A stretch of 64,000 nt of DNA from Niastella sp966212235 (GTDB lineage Bacteria; Bacteroidota; Bacteroidia; Chitinophagales; Chitinophagaceae), in NCBI GenBank assembly GCA_966212235.1, contig CBIHPP010000004.1:124001-188000 (forward strand), in the 5' to 3' direction. Under the pieces are notes generated by a model. That model saw nothing but the letters and a program-made list of their open reading frames with translations. It had not been told where the DNA came from and made no database searches. Shown here piece by piece: positions 44,046-52,424 of this stretch; positions within the stretch are counted from its first letter, which is position 1; each line of letters begins with the position of its first letter. The position numbers and the translations under genes were made by a program.

Positions 44046-45995
44046 ATGGATACATTAAAAAAATACGAAGAGATCCATTTTGTAGACAGTACAAAGGCAG
44101 TTTGGAATTATTCTTTACTCTCGGAAGACGACATTCGCAATTTTCAGCAGGGTACCCATTACCGGTTGTACGATCTGTTTGGCTCACACGAAGTTGAAGT
44201 GTTAGGGAAAAAAGGATATTATTTTGCCGTATGGGCGCCCAATGCCACAAAGCTTTCGGTGATCGGTAATTTTAATGACTGGAACACCACCAGCCATCCC
44301 TTATTTGTACGGCTCGATCAATCGGGCATCTGGGAAGGTTTTATTCCCGGCCTGCAAAAAGGCGAGGTATATAAATATCATATTGATGGTTTTAAGGGCG
44401 TCAAAACCGACAAAGGCGACCCTTATGCCAATTTCTGGGAAAAAAGACCCAACACCGCATCCATTACCTGGAACCTGGATTATAACTGGCGCGATGATGA
44501 ATGGATGCAAACCCGGGCGTGGCACAATTCGTTGGAAGCGCCCTGCAGTATTTATGAGGTGCACCTGGCCAGCTGGATGCGCCCCAATAAACATGATGAA
44601 GAATCGTATAACACCTACGATCAAATACGGGAATTGCTGGTTCCCTATGTGAAAGAAATGGGATTTACCCATGTGGAGTTTATGCCGGTGATGGAACACC
44701 CGTTCGACGGCAGTTGGGGGTACCAGGGCACGGGGTATTTTGCGCCCACATCGCGTTTTGGCAACCCGCAGGGTTTTATGGAACTGGTCGATGCTTTTCA
44801 CGAAGCAGGCATTGGGGTTATTCTCGACTGGGTGCCTTCGCATTTTCCCTACGACGCACACGGCCTGTTTATGTTCGACGGGGCCAACACCTATGAGTAT
44901 GCCGATATGCGCAAAGGCTTTCACCCCGACTGGAACAGTTATGTATTCAATTACAGAAGGGGAGAGGTGAAATCTTTTTTGATCAGCAGTGCCCGCTTCT
45001 GGCTCGATAAATTTCACATCGACGGCATTCGGGTAGATGCGGTGAGCTCTATGCTGAAATTAAATTATTCGCGTACCCACGGCCAGTGGGAACCCAATGA
45101 ATACGGCGGCGATGGCAACATTGAAGCCATGACTTTTATTAAAGACCTGAACGAAACGATATACCGCGATTTTCATGATGTGCAATCCATTGCTGAAGAG
45201 GCCACCGATTGGCCGGGGGTGTCGCGCCCTACTTTTCAGAACGGGTTGGGCTTTGGCATGAAATGGATGATGGGCTGGATGCACGACACGCTGGATTATT
45301 TTAAAATGGACCCGATTCACCGGCGGCATTACCAGAATAAGTTTTCATTCAGCATGATGTATTATTATGACGAAAACTTTTTATTGCCATTAAGCCATGA
45401 TGAAGTGGTGCATGGCAAAAGCCCGATGATCTTTAAAATGCCCGGTGACAATTGGCAGAAATTTGCCAACCTGCGCACACTGTATACGTATATGTTTACG
45501 CACCCCGGGGGAAAACTCCTATTCATGGGTAACGAATTCGGCGATACCAATGAATGGAATTATAAAAGCGAGCTGCAATGGAATTTGTTGCAGTATGAGC
45601 CGCACCGAATGCTGAAAGATTGCCTGCGGGATTTGAATAATTTATTACGCAGCGAACCGGCGATGTATGAAAATCAATTTAATATTTATGGTTTTGAATG
45701 GGTGGACCTGAACCATCCGGCCGAATGCGTGGTGGCGTATCGCCGTAAGGGTAAGGACCCCGAGAACGATCTGCTGGTCATTTTAAATTTAACCCCTGTT
45801 GTGCGGACAGACTGGAAGGTATATACGCATGGTAAATCGCAATGGCGCGAGATCTTTAATTCCGACGCAAAAAAATATTGGGGAACCGGCAATATTTATA
45901 ATCCGGAGATATTAACGACTAGTCTGGATAAAAACGATAATATGTATGAAATAAATGTGCACCTGCCACCGTTGGGAGCTGTAGTGTTGAAGTAA
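44046..45995 (+). CDS. glgB: 1,4-alpha-glucan branching enzyme (GH13 with CBM48)
   Basis: 649 residues, cytoplasmic. An N-terminal CBM48 domain (FAVWAPNATKLSVIGNFNDW) leads to the GH13 barrel with EFMPVMEHPFDGSWGYQGTG, the nucleophile D331 in DGIRVDAVSSML, the E384/E385 pair in SIAEEATDWPGVSR and D452 in LSHDEVVHGK, and a C-terminal beta domain. It forms alpha-1,6 branches in glycogen. The length fits GlgB without the extra N-terminal domain of enteric forms. No other glycogen genes are adjacent. Confidence 0.95.
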   Translation: MDTLKKYEEIHFVDSTKAVWNYSLLSEDDIRNFQQGTHYRLYDLFGSHEVEVLGKKGYYFAVWAPNATKLSVIGNFNDWNTTSHPLFVRLDQSGIWEGFIPGLQKGEVYKYHIDGFKGVKTDKGDPYANFWEKRPNTASITWNLDYNWRDDEWMQTRAWHNSLEAPCSIYEVHLASWMRPNKHDEESYNTYDQIRELLVPYVKEMGFTHVEFMPVMEHPFDGSWGYQGTGYFAPTSRFGNPQGFMELVDAFHEAGIGVILDWVPSHFPYDAHGLFMFDGANTYEYADMRKGFHPDWNSYVFNYRRGEVKSFLISSARFWLDKFHIDGIRVDAVSSMLKLNYSRTHGQWEPNEYGGDGNIEAMTFIKDLNETIYRDFHDVQSIAEEATDWPGVSRPTFQNGLGFGMKWMMGWMHDTLDYFKMDPIHRRHYQNKFSFSMMYYYDENFLLPLSHDEVVHGKSPMIFKMPGDNWQKFANLRTLYTYMFTHPGGKLLFMGNEFGDTNEWNYKSELQWNLLQYEPHRMLKDCLRDLNNLLRSEPAMYENQFNIYGFEWVDLNHPAECVVAYRRKGKDPENDLLVILNLTPVVRTDWKVYTHGKSQWREIFNSDAKKYWGTGNIYNPEILTTSLDKNDNMYEINVHLPPLGAVVLK

Positions 45996-46028
45996 AGATC
46001 TTTTTGTGCAACAGAAAATGAGATATCT

Positions 46029-47057
46029 ATGAAAAACGTTAACATTATTTTAATGTTGGGATTAATTTCCCCATGTGCTTACTCACAAACCGACAGTAGC
46101 GCTTTTTATTATCAAAAAGGGACGGCCGAAAAAGAAGCGCGCCGTTTCCGGGAGGCGGAAAAGTTTTATGCCAAAGCTGCTAATTTCTCACCCAACGATG
46201 CCAAAGTACAAATAGGCTGGGGGCAAGCGCTCCTGGAGCAAAAGCGGTACATGGAAGCCCGGGAAAAATATAAAGCCGCCTATGCGGTAGATGCCAAAAA
46301 CCCGGAGGTTCTTGAACAGTTGGCCAACCTGTCGTTAAATACCCGCCAGTGGAATGACGCGGCCACCTACGCAAAAAAAATGCAGGAAGCCAAAGTTGGC
46401 AATTCTTCCAATTACATTATTGCAAAAAGCTTTTACGAGCAGGGGAATTATGGCGAATGCCTGAAATACTGTGAACAGGCTTTTAAAGAAGATCCCAAAC
46501 GGGCCGAAACCCCATACATTGCGGGTCGCAGCCTGGTTGAGATGAGCAATTATAAAAAAGCAGCTGGTTGTTTTGAGCAGGCCATCGAGCGCGATAGCAC
46601 CAAGGCCAACTGGATGTATGAGGCCGGCCTGGTATACTACGCCATTCCGGACGACAAAAAAGCCATTTACTGGTTCGAAAGAGCCGCCGCCAAAGGATAT
46701 AACCGCAGCAACGATTTTGTAGAGAACCTCGCCAATGCCTATCTGAACATCAAGAATTATGAAAAAGGACTGGCATTGATGCAGGAAGTGTTGCAACGCA
46801 AACCCGCCGACCAGGAACTGTTGTATAATATTGCAGATGCCTATTACCAGACCGGTAAATACCAGGATGCCATTGATTACTGGGACAAAATACTGGCCAT
46901 TGATAAACAAAACGCGAGCGCGCTGTACATGATTGGTTTGAGTTACCAAAAGAAAGGAGAGAAGGAAAAGGGGCAGCAGCTTTGTGACAAAGCCATTCAA
47001 ATGGACCCTTCATTGAAGAATTTGAAAGAAGAGAAGAAGATGCCGGGGGGGATTTAA
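46029..47057 (+). CDS. Tetratricopeptide repeat protein
   Basis: 342 residues with a signal peptide (IILMLGLISPCAYSQ) and eight or so TPR units (EAEKFYAKAANFSPNDAKVQ, CLKYCEQAFKEDPKRAETPY, ALMQEVLQRKPADQELLYNI, AIDYWDKILAIDKQNASALY). It is an exported scaffold protein with no catalytic domain. It lies 33 bp after glgB on the same strand, possibly co-transcribed, and ends at a two-way terminator shared with argS. Confidence 0.87.
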   Translation: MKNVNIILMLGLISPCAYSQTDSSAFYYQKGTAEKEARRFREAEKFYAKAANFSPNDAKVQIGWGQALLEQKRYMEAREKYKAAYAVDAKNPEVLEQLANLSLNTRQWNDAATYAKKMQEAKVGNSSNYIIAKSFYEQGNYGECLKYCEQAFKEDPKRAETPYIAGRSLVEMSNYKKAAGCFEQAIERDSTKANWMYEAGLVYYAIPDDKKAIYWFERAAAKGYNRSNDFVENLANAYLNIKNYEKGLALMQEVLQRKPADQELLYNIADAYYQTGKYQDAIDYWDKILAIDKQNASALYMIGLSYQKKGEKEKGQQLCDKAIQMDPSLKNLKEEKKMPGGI

Positions 47058-47076
47058 TTTTAATAATACAAAGCAA

Positions 47077-47153
47077 AAAGGTGGGTCGCTCTTTTGGAGC
47101 GGCTCACCTTTTTCCATTTAAAAGGTGAGCCCCTTTGAAAGGGACCCACCTTT
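47077..47153. terminator. Four-arm bidirectional terminator between a TPR gene and argS
   Basis: Four arms lie in order: AAAGGTGGGTC (47077-47087), GGCTCACCTTTT (47101-47112), AAAAGGTGAGCC (47120-47131) and GACCCACCTTT (47143-47153). Arms 1 and 2 can pair, as can 3 and 4, giving two side-by-side hairpins. Alternatively arms 2 and 3 pair perfectly inside an outer 1-4 pair. T-runs on both strands suit termination from either side. Confidence 0.8.
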
Positions 47154-47163
47154 ATACCTTTTA

Positions 47164-49026
47164 CTACATTCTATCCGGCACGCGAATCCCCAGCAATGCC
47201 ATACCCGATTTAATAACATGGGCTGTCATTTGGTTTAGCTGCAAACGCAATTCTTTTTTAACCGGCGATTCGGCTTTCAAAATTTTATGCTGATGATAAA
47301 AAGTGTTGTACAGCTGGGCTACACTGAACAGATAACCAGCAATAACACTGGGGTTCATTTCATCACCGGCCTGGCGAATGATATCGGCATATCTTTCCAG
47401 CGTAATGATCATTTGCTTTTCAAGCGGCAGCAGATCAGCGCCAATTTCACCGCCGGTATATAATTCTTTCCTGAAAACTGATTGCGTACGTGCGTATGCG
47501 TATTGAACAAAAGTGGCCGTAAAACCATGCAGGTCTATCGACTCTTCAGGGTTAAAGATCATTCGCTTTTTAGGATCAACACGCACCAGGAAGAACTTTA
47601 CACCACCGGTACCAACGATCTCATCCAGTTCTTTTAATTCCTCTGGGGAGAGTTCTTCTGTTTTATTTTGTTCTTTTTCCTTCTGCTCATTTTCTTTTTC
47701 TATCCTTTTGCGCGCTGCTTCGCGGATCATTTCATCAAGGATATCATCTGCATCTACCACCGTACCCTCCCGCGTTTTCATTCTGCCCGTAGGTAATTCC
47801 ACCATGCCGTAGCTCAAATGGAAAATGCCCTCAGCGCCGGGAATACCCATTTTCTGACAAATCAGTTTCAATACCTTGAAGTGATAATTCTGTTCATCGC
47901 CCACCACATATACGCTCAGGTCGCAATTGAATTCGTTTTGTTTTACTTCGGCCAGGCCAATATCCTGGGTAATATATACAGCCGTTCCATCGCGACGACG
48001 AACGATCTTTTCATCGAGACCGTCTTTTGTAAGATCAACCCATACGCTGCCATCATCTTTTTGAAAGAATACTTTTCTACGCAAGCCTTCTTCAACCAGG
48101 TCTTTCCCCAGCAGGTAGGTTTCGCTTTCATAAAACACTTTATCGAAGTCGCTACCAATGCGTTTATAGGTTACATCAAATCCTTTGTATACCCAGCTGT
48201 TCATGGTGCGCCAGAGTTCTACCACATCGGGTTTACCGGCTTCCCAGTCAACCAGCATTTGCTGGGCGGCCTTCATGATCGGGGCTTCTTTTTCCAGCTC
48301 CTCTTTCAAAGGGCTGTTGTTCATTAATTCTTCTGCCTTTTCTTTGGAATTTCCTTTCTCCACTAATTCCGCCAGCTTCTTTTCCTTTATAGGAATCAAC
48401 TGTTTTTTCATTTCCGTTCCGAACAGTACATAATAATCGCCCACCAGGTGATCGCCTTTTATGCCCGTGCTTTCGGGTGTGGCGCCATTGCCGAACAGTT
48501 GCCAGGCGATCATGCTTTTGCAAATATGAATACCCCGGTCGTTGGCAATACAGGTTTTTATCACTTCATATCCGTTGGCTTTATAGATCTCGGCCACGCT
48601 CCAGCCCAGGAAATTATTCCGCAAATGGCCCAGGTGAAGCGGTTTATTGGTGTTGGGAGAAGAATATTCGATCATTACCCGTTTGCCGTTGCGCGGCTGC
48701 CGGCCATAGGCGGGCTCATTATATTGTTGTTGCAGGAATTGCAGCCACCAGCTGTCGCTGACCGACAGGTTTAAAAATCCTTTTATCACATTAAAACCGC
48801 TAAAAAGGGTGGCGTTGCTGACCACCAGGGCCTGGCCCAGCTCATTGCCTAACTCCTCAGGCTTCTTTTTCAGGGTCTTTAGCAGGGCAAACAGCACAAC
48901 GGTATAATCACCCTCAAATTCGGGTTTGGTTTCGCTTACGGTAATGGAAGAAGGGTCAATATCTACCTGGTACAATTGATTGATCTGTACGCTGACTGCC
49001 GACTGAATAACGGGAACTATTGCCAT
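47164..49026 (-). CDS. argS: Arginine--tRNA ligase
   Basis: 620 residues from the ATG at 49026; a TTG at 49047 lies inside the promoter -7 box and is unlikely. Class I synthetase: N-terminal Arg-tRNA domain, then the HIGH-type signature in SSPNTNKPLHLGHLRN, a KMSKS-like MKTREGTVVDADDILDEM region, and an anticodon-binding helical domain at the C-terminus. It charges tRNA-Arg in the cytoplasm. Acidic and lysine-rich inserts (NEQKEKEQNKTEELSPEE) are typical of Bacteroidota ArgS. Confidence 0.96.
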   Translation of the reverse strand: MAIVPVIQSAVSVQINQLYQVDIDPSSITVSETKPEFEGDYTVVLFALLKTLKKKPEELGNELGQALVVSNATLFSGFNVIKGFLNLSVSDSWWLQFLQQQYNEPAYGRQPRNGKRVMIEYSSPNTNKPLHLGHLRNNFLGWSVAEIYKANGYEVIKTCIANDRGIHICKSMIAWQLFGNGATPESTGIKGDHLVGDYYVLFGTEMKKQLIPIKEKKLAELVEKGNSKEKAEELMNNSPLKEELEKEAPIMKAAQQMLVDWEAGKPDVVELWRTMNSWVYKGFDVTYKRIGSDFDKVFYESETYLLGKDLVEEGLRRKVFFQKDDGSVWVDLTKDGLDEKIVRRRDGTAVYITQDIGLAEVKQNEFNCDLSVYVVGDEQNYHFKVLKLICQKMGIPGAEGIFHLSYGMVELPTGRMKTREGTVVDADDILDEMIREAARKRIEKENEQKEKEQNKTEELSPEELKELDEIVGTGGVKFFLVRVDPKKRMIFNPEESIDLHGFTATFVQYAYARTQSVFRKELYTGGEIGADLLPLEKQMIITLERYADIIRQAGDEMNPSVIAGYLFSVAQLYNTFYHQHKILKAESPVKKELRLQLNQMTAHVIKSGMALLGIRVPDRM

Positions 49027-49044
49027 GCTTTGATTTTGTGGCTG

Positions 49045-49052
49045 CAAAAATA
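49045..49052 (-). promoter_or_regulatory. -7 box (TATTTTTG) of argS
   Basis: On the minus strand TATTTTTG fits TAnnTTTG exactly, 19 bp before the argS ATG at 49026. Its position rules out the upstream TTG as start. Confidence 0.55.
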
Positions 49053-49130
49053 CAGATATGGCTATTCTAGGACGATATAATTTGATAAATATTGCGAGCC
49101 TGCTGGGTGAGACAAGTAGGGGAATGGTCT

Positions 49131-49285
49131 GGGTATTGTCTAAGTATTGTCTGGGTATTGTCTAGGTATTGTCTTGCAGCCATGAGTCTCCCTAGAGAGT
49201 CCAGAGAGTCTCCAGAGAGTCCCCAGAGAATCCCTGTAGAGTCAGTATAAGACATCAGGTTTCAGTATAAGACACAGTATAAGAC
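49131..49285. repeat. Three adjacent short-repeat blocks with 11-bp periodicity
   Basis: TATTGTC occurs at 49134, 49145, 49156 and 49167, exactly 11 bp apart. Next, AGAGAGTC-like words occur at 49194, 49203, 49214, 49225 and 49236 (9, then 11 bp apart). Finally CAGTATAAGAC occurs at 49243, 49263 and 49275. All lie in the divergent region between argS and the GtrA gene. A 62-codon leftward frame through them is not protein-like. Confidence 0.75.
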
Positions 49286-49306
49286 ACTAAGCATTTGGCT
49301 AAACAC

Positions 49307-49340
49307 AAAGAGCCTCCCACCAGAAGGCGGAAAGCTCTTT
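49307..49340. terminator. Orphan hairpin terminator between divergent genes
   Basis: AAAGAGC (49307-49313) pairs with GCTCTTT (49334-49340) around a further pairing CC/GG segment, with T-rich flanks on both strands. Neither flanking gene ends here, since argS and the GtrA gene diverge. It suggests an unannotated short transcript in this interval. Confidence 0.6.
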
Positions 49341-49544
49341 ATTAGTTGTTTAGGGGTTAAACTGTTATCAAATTTGGGATATTTAAAACAATTGTTAATT
49401 TTTATTGACTTGAATCAATAGCCAGCCCCCTGAAACTATCATGAAATCTCCTTTTTGGCAAAAATGCAGGCCTAAAACAGCCAAACTGTCCAATTAAAAT
49501 ATGCACGATCCGCAGATCAGCGTCGGTAATTATTGATATTCAAT

Positions 49545-49552
49545 TACCTTTG
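49545..49552 (+). promoter_or_regulatory. -7 box (TACCTTTG) of the GtrA gene
   Basis: TACCTTTG matches TAnnTTTG exactly. Since it covers the GTG at 49552, the next in-frame GTG at 49573 is the likelier start codon. Confidence 0.5.
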
Positions 49553-49572
49553 TGGCGTATAAAAAACCGATT

Positions 49573-50124
49573 GTGACGAAACTGATTAACGCAGTAATAA
49601 ACTTTTTTTATCCTTTTTTTCGCCGGTTAATGCCTTTGCAAACCTTCAAGTATGCAGCTTGTGGTGGCGGCAATACCGTGCTCGATATTTTTATTTATGC
49701 CTTCAGTTACAATTTTGTATTTAAAAAGCAGATGGTCCATACCCCGATCGGGATAGCCATCAATCCATACATCGCGGCATTCCTGGTATCCTTTACGATC
49801 ACTTTTCCGTTGGGTTTTTTCTTAAGCCGTACGATCGTATTTCCCGGTTCTACATTGCGTGGCCGAATTCAGCTTTTCCGGTATTCATTATTGGTAATAA
49901 GCTGTATAGCGCTGAACTATATTTTTATCAAGTTATTTGTAGAACAATGCCATTTATATCCCACCATCGCTAAAATATTCACGACCGTAATTGTCGTTGC
50001 TTTTAGTTTTATTACCCAAAAGAATTTCACTTTTAAAGTAGAAACTCCTGAAGAAGAAGCAATGCTTGAAGCAGAAGCAGTGATGGAAGCAGAAAAACTG
50101 CAGGAAGAAAGCAAAGCTAGTTAG
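49573..50124 (+). CDS. GtrA family membrane protein
   Basis: 183 residues from the GTG at 49573; the frame opens at a GTG at 49552 that overlaps the promoter -7 box. Four membrane helices are seen (AACGGGNTVLDIFIYAFSYN, FLVSFTITFPLGFFLSRTIV, SLLVISCIALNYIFIKLFVE, TIAKIFTTVIVVAFSFITQ), as expected for GtrA-type flippase or polyprenyl-sugar proteins. The tail is acidic (EEEAMLEAEAVMEAEKLQEE). It may act in cell surface polysaccharide synthesis; no glycosyltransferase is adjacent. Confidence 0.88.
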   Translation: MTKLINAVINFFYPFFRRLMPLQTFKYAACGGGNTVLDIFIYAFSYNFVFKKQMVHTPIGIAINPYIAAFLVSFTITFPLGFFLSRTIVFPGSTLRGRIQLFRYSLLVISCIALNYIFIKLFVEQCHLYPTIAKIFTTVIVVAFSFITQKNFTFKVETPEEEAMLEAEAVMEAEKLQEESKAS

Positions 50125-50132
50125 CTAATTAT

Positions 50133-51245
50133 TTATTCCCCATTCGCCATTGACAATTCGCGCGTATTTACGGGTGGTTTGATGCTTGCTTTTTCCAACT
50201 GCTTGAAATACTGCCGCAGGTTGCGGGGCCGGTATTGGTATATTTCGCGGTACCGTTCCAGCACACTTTCATCAATGACCTGGCGCTTATCATCGTTCAG
50301 GGATATTGATCGCCATACCGGTAACCAGAACCAGTACAACGGCGAGTAGGAACTGCGCAATTCGCCCCAGGGATTGCCTTTAATTTGTTTGTATACTTTA
50401 TCATCGTAACACAAACCGATTTTATTTGCCTGCCCGGCCAGCCATCGTAAAGCAATATCGCTTAACCCTGAATCGGCATAGCCACCGCCAATATTACTAT
50501 GTACACCGGCAAACCACCGTTGCTCCACCTCTTGTGGATGGTCGGGATCATTTTTTACAGTATCGCTCACTTCCCATAAAGCGGGTTGAAACATTTTTCT
50601 TCTTTCATCAATAGCCAATGCCTGGTAAGCATGCTCTACCGAACTGCTGAGGGTAACATCATGGAATTGATACCTTTTCATATTAAACGCCCGGTACCAG
50701 GGCAGGGGAATACCCAGGCTGCCCACCGTATCCCACACACCAATAAATTTTATGGGCGTTATATTTTCCCAGGAATATTGTTTTCTGAAACCTGTCATCA
50801 TATCAGAATCAGGGGCAGTATACTCATTCCTTTCCCGGTATAATTCATACGCTTTATCAACCAGTTCAATATACTCGGGCCGCAGAATACCACAATTCCT
50901 GATCAATCCGCCAATGCTGCGGGCGGTGTAGGCGCCCCGGCTAAAACCAAACAGGTATATTTCATCGCCGGGCACGTAGTTTAAGATCAGGAAGGTGTAA
51001 ATGTCTTTGATGTTCTTGTCAATACCGGCGCCGGTAATGCCGCCGAGCAAATTGCCTTTCACGGAATAACCGGTACCAATACCCTTATCGTAAAATTTTA
51101 GTTGAGGAATGGGCCGGCTGTTAGAGGTATCGTACGAACAAATGCACTGATACATTTTTTCAACGTTTGTTTCTACACGTTGACCACGGTCGATATTGCC
51201 CGGTTTGTTCCAGGTTCCATCGCTGCAGGTAATAAGACGCTTCAT
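50133..51245 (-). CDS. DUF2235 (Tle1-like) alpha/beta hydrolase
   Basis: 370 residues. N-terminal DUF2235 start (MKRLITCSDGTWNKPGN), the nucleophile elbow GFSRGAYTAR and the VWDTVGSLGIPLP and RWFAGVHSNIGGGYAD segments mark it as a DUF2235 hydrolase. In the T6SS field this domain is known as the Tle1 phospholipase toxin; here no toxin partner or T6SS gene is seen. It has no signal peptide. It converges on the GtrA gene with eight bases between stops. A role in lipid hydrolysis is inferred from the family. Confidence 0.86.
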   Translation of the reverse strand: MKRLITCSDGTWNKPGNIDRGQRVETNVEKMYQCICSYDTSNSRPIPQLKFYDKGIGTGYSVKGNLLGGITGAGIDKNIKDIYTFLILNYVPGDEIYLFGFSRGAYTARSIGGLIRNCGILRPEYIELVDKAYELYRERNEYTAPDSDMMTGFRKQYSWENITPIKFIGVWDTVGSLGIPLPWYRAFNMKRYQFHDVTLSSSVEHAYQALAIDERRKMFQPALWEVSDTVKNDPDHPQEVEQRWFAGVHSNIGGGYADSGLSDIALRWLAGQANKIGLCYDDKVYKQIKGNPWGELRSSYSPLYWFWLPVWRSISLNDDKRQVIDESVLERYREIYQYRPRNLRQYFKQLEKASIKPPVNTRELSMANGE

Positions 51246-51676
51246 GACAATAAATATTAAAAGTTAAAGAGCACAGCGCTTATTTTCAGAAGGTATGGTT
51301 TCAGATTCGGTAAAGTAAAGTAAGCACGTATATAAAATTACAGGTGTTCTATTGAATGATACGGCCGGGAAATACCTGATTTTTTCAGGTAATAATACGG
51401 ATGGTTAATGTGCTAATTAGCCAATGTGCCAATGTGCTAATTTGAAACGCTTATACCAGGAGGAATTAACCAGGAAGATAAAAATGGCAGCTTACTGCTT
51501 GCCGTTAAATGTATACGAAAACGTGGGAGGCAAGGTAAAAACTTTTTTTATTCTATTGACATTTCTGCAATTGATATTGATCAATAAGCGAAGGCATAAA
51601 GGCAACGAGGCATAAAATAAAAGCCACACACATAGTGTGCAGCTGTATTTCATTATCGAATAATCGAATTATCACA
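51246..51676. other. Intergenic stretch with hairpin and word array
   Basis: TACCTGA-TTTTT-TCAGGTA forms a perfect hairpin at 51373-51391, upstream of the DUF2235 gene. An 8-bp word array follows at 51407-51444. A 63-codon frame at 51424 is not protein-like. The rest is AT-rich and shows nothing more. Confidence 0.5.
51407..51444. repeat. Array of 8-bp words (AATGTGCY)
   Basis: AAT occurs at 51407, 51415, 51423, 51431 and 51439, exactly 8 bp apart, with the surrounding letters following AATGTGC or AATTAGC. The same word family appears at 53374-53530, on the other side of the amidase and membrane-protein genes, where both orientations occur. Confidence 0.75.
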
Positions 51677-52414
51677 TTACTTCACTCCGCCACTCCAGAA
51701 CCAGTTGCCTTCTTCGGTATAAAACCATTTTCCATTTCCATTCACCGTTTCGCCCTGCATGGTAAACCCGTCATAGGCCAGCTGAATACCGGCATTGACC
51801 ATGTTCGTTATTTTATACACTTTACCCGGGCCAGCCCGCAGGTTCAGGCGAGTAAGGGTGGTTACTTTGCCAAACTTTTCGGTTTTGCTGATCTGTCCGT
51901 TTACCACCTGGGTACTGCCGTTGACCAGCGCAATCAGTTTATCCAAATCCACCTTAAAACCCGGGCAATTCTTTAAAGAATAAATTTCATGATGCCCTAT
52001 AATATGCAGACGATCAGCCGGAATGCTCCAACGCTGACATAGTTGACGAATCAACCCGGCGCTGGTGGCATACATAGTATCCGTCCATTCGCTCATTTCA
52101 TTGCCTTCGTGTTCTACACCGAGTGTGTAATAATTGGGATTGATATACATTCCATCGGCAGTCTTTTTGATCAGTTGCCAGGTTGGGTCGTGAATGCGGC
52201 CGGCATGCCAGGCGGTATCTACTTCCTCAACGTATTGATGTACTTCGCCGCTCTTACCAATTCCATAATGGGCCGATACCTGTGATAGCGGGCTGCGAAA
52301 CCAGCTATCGGTACCTTTCAGGGTTCCATCCATTACATGAATAACAATGGCTTCGGGACGGTAGGTCCTTCTTCCCTGGGTAAAATTGGGGCTTAAAACA
52401 GATGTGATGTTCAT
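51677..52414 (-). CDS. N-acetylmuramoyl-L-alanine amidase (Amidase_2) with SH3-like domain
   Basis: 245 residues without a signal peptide. The zinc amidase core shows IVIHVMDG, VSAHYGIGKSGEVHQYV, HHEIYSLKNCPG (histidine and cysteine ligands) and LGVEHEGNE. The last about 75 residues (LTRLNLRAGPGKVYKITNMV) form an SH3b-like domain. The lack of a signal peptide means export needs another route or that the enzyme acts in recycling or lysis. It starts just downstream of a membrane-protein gene (10 bp apart), and the two are likely co-transcribed. Confidence 0.9.
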   Translation of the reverse strand: MNITSVLSPNFTQGRRTYRPEAIVIHVMDGTLKGTDSWFRSPLSQVSAHYGIGKSGEVHQYVEEVDTAWHAGRIHDPTWQLIKKTADGMYINPNYYTLGVEHEGNEMSEWTDTMYATSAGLIRQLCQRWSIPADRLHIIGHHEIYSLKNCPGFKVDLDKLIALVNGSTQVVNGQISKTEKFGKVTTLTRLNLRAGPGKVYKITNMVNAGIQLAYDGFTMQGETVNGNGKWFYTEEGNWFWSGGVK

Positions 52415-52424
52415 ATGCTACGGT

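Noticed and set aside
44301..45017. 238-codon antisense frame inside glgB
   Set aside because: glgB is intact with all catalytic motifs; the antisense frame is a codon-bias shadow.
46335..47000. 221-codon antisense frame inside the TPR gene
   Set aside because: Shadow of repeated TPR codons; no signal or domain of its own.
47818..48327. 169-codon antisense frame inside argS
   Set aside because: argS is intact; the frame has no recognisable features.
49067..49255. 62-codon leftward frame through the 11-bp repeats
   Set aside because: It follows the repeat units and has no conserved pattern; the repeats are better seen as DNA.
49131..49285. CRISPR-like array
   Set aside because: Units are 7-11 bp with no unique spacers of 30-40 bp, and no cas genes are present.
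51424..51615. 63-codon rightward frame after the word array
   Set aside because: It begins inside the repeat words and has no signal, domain or start context.
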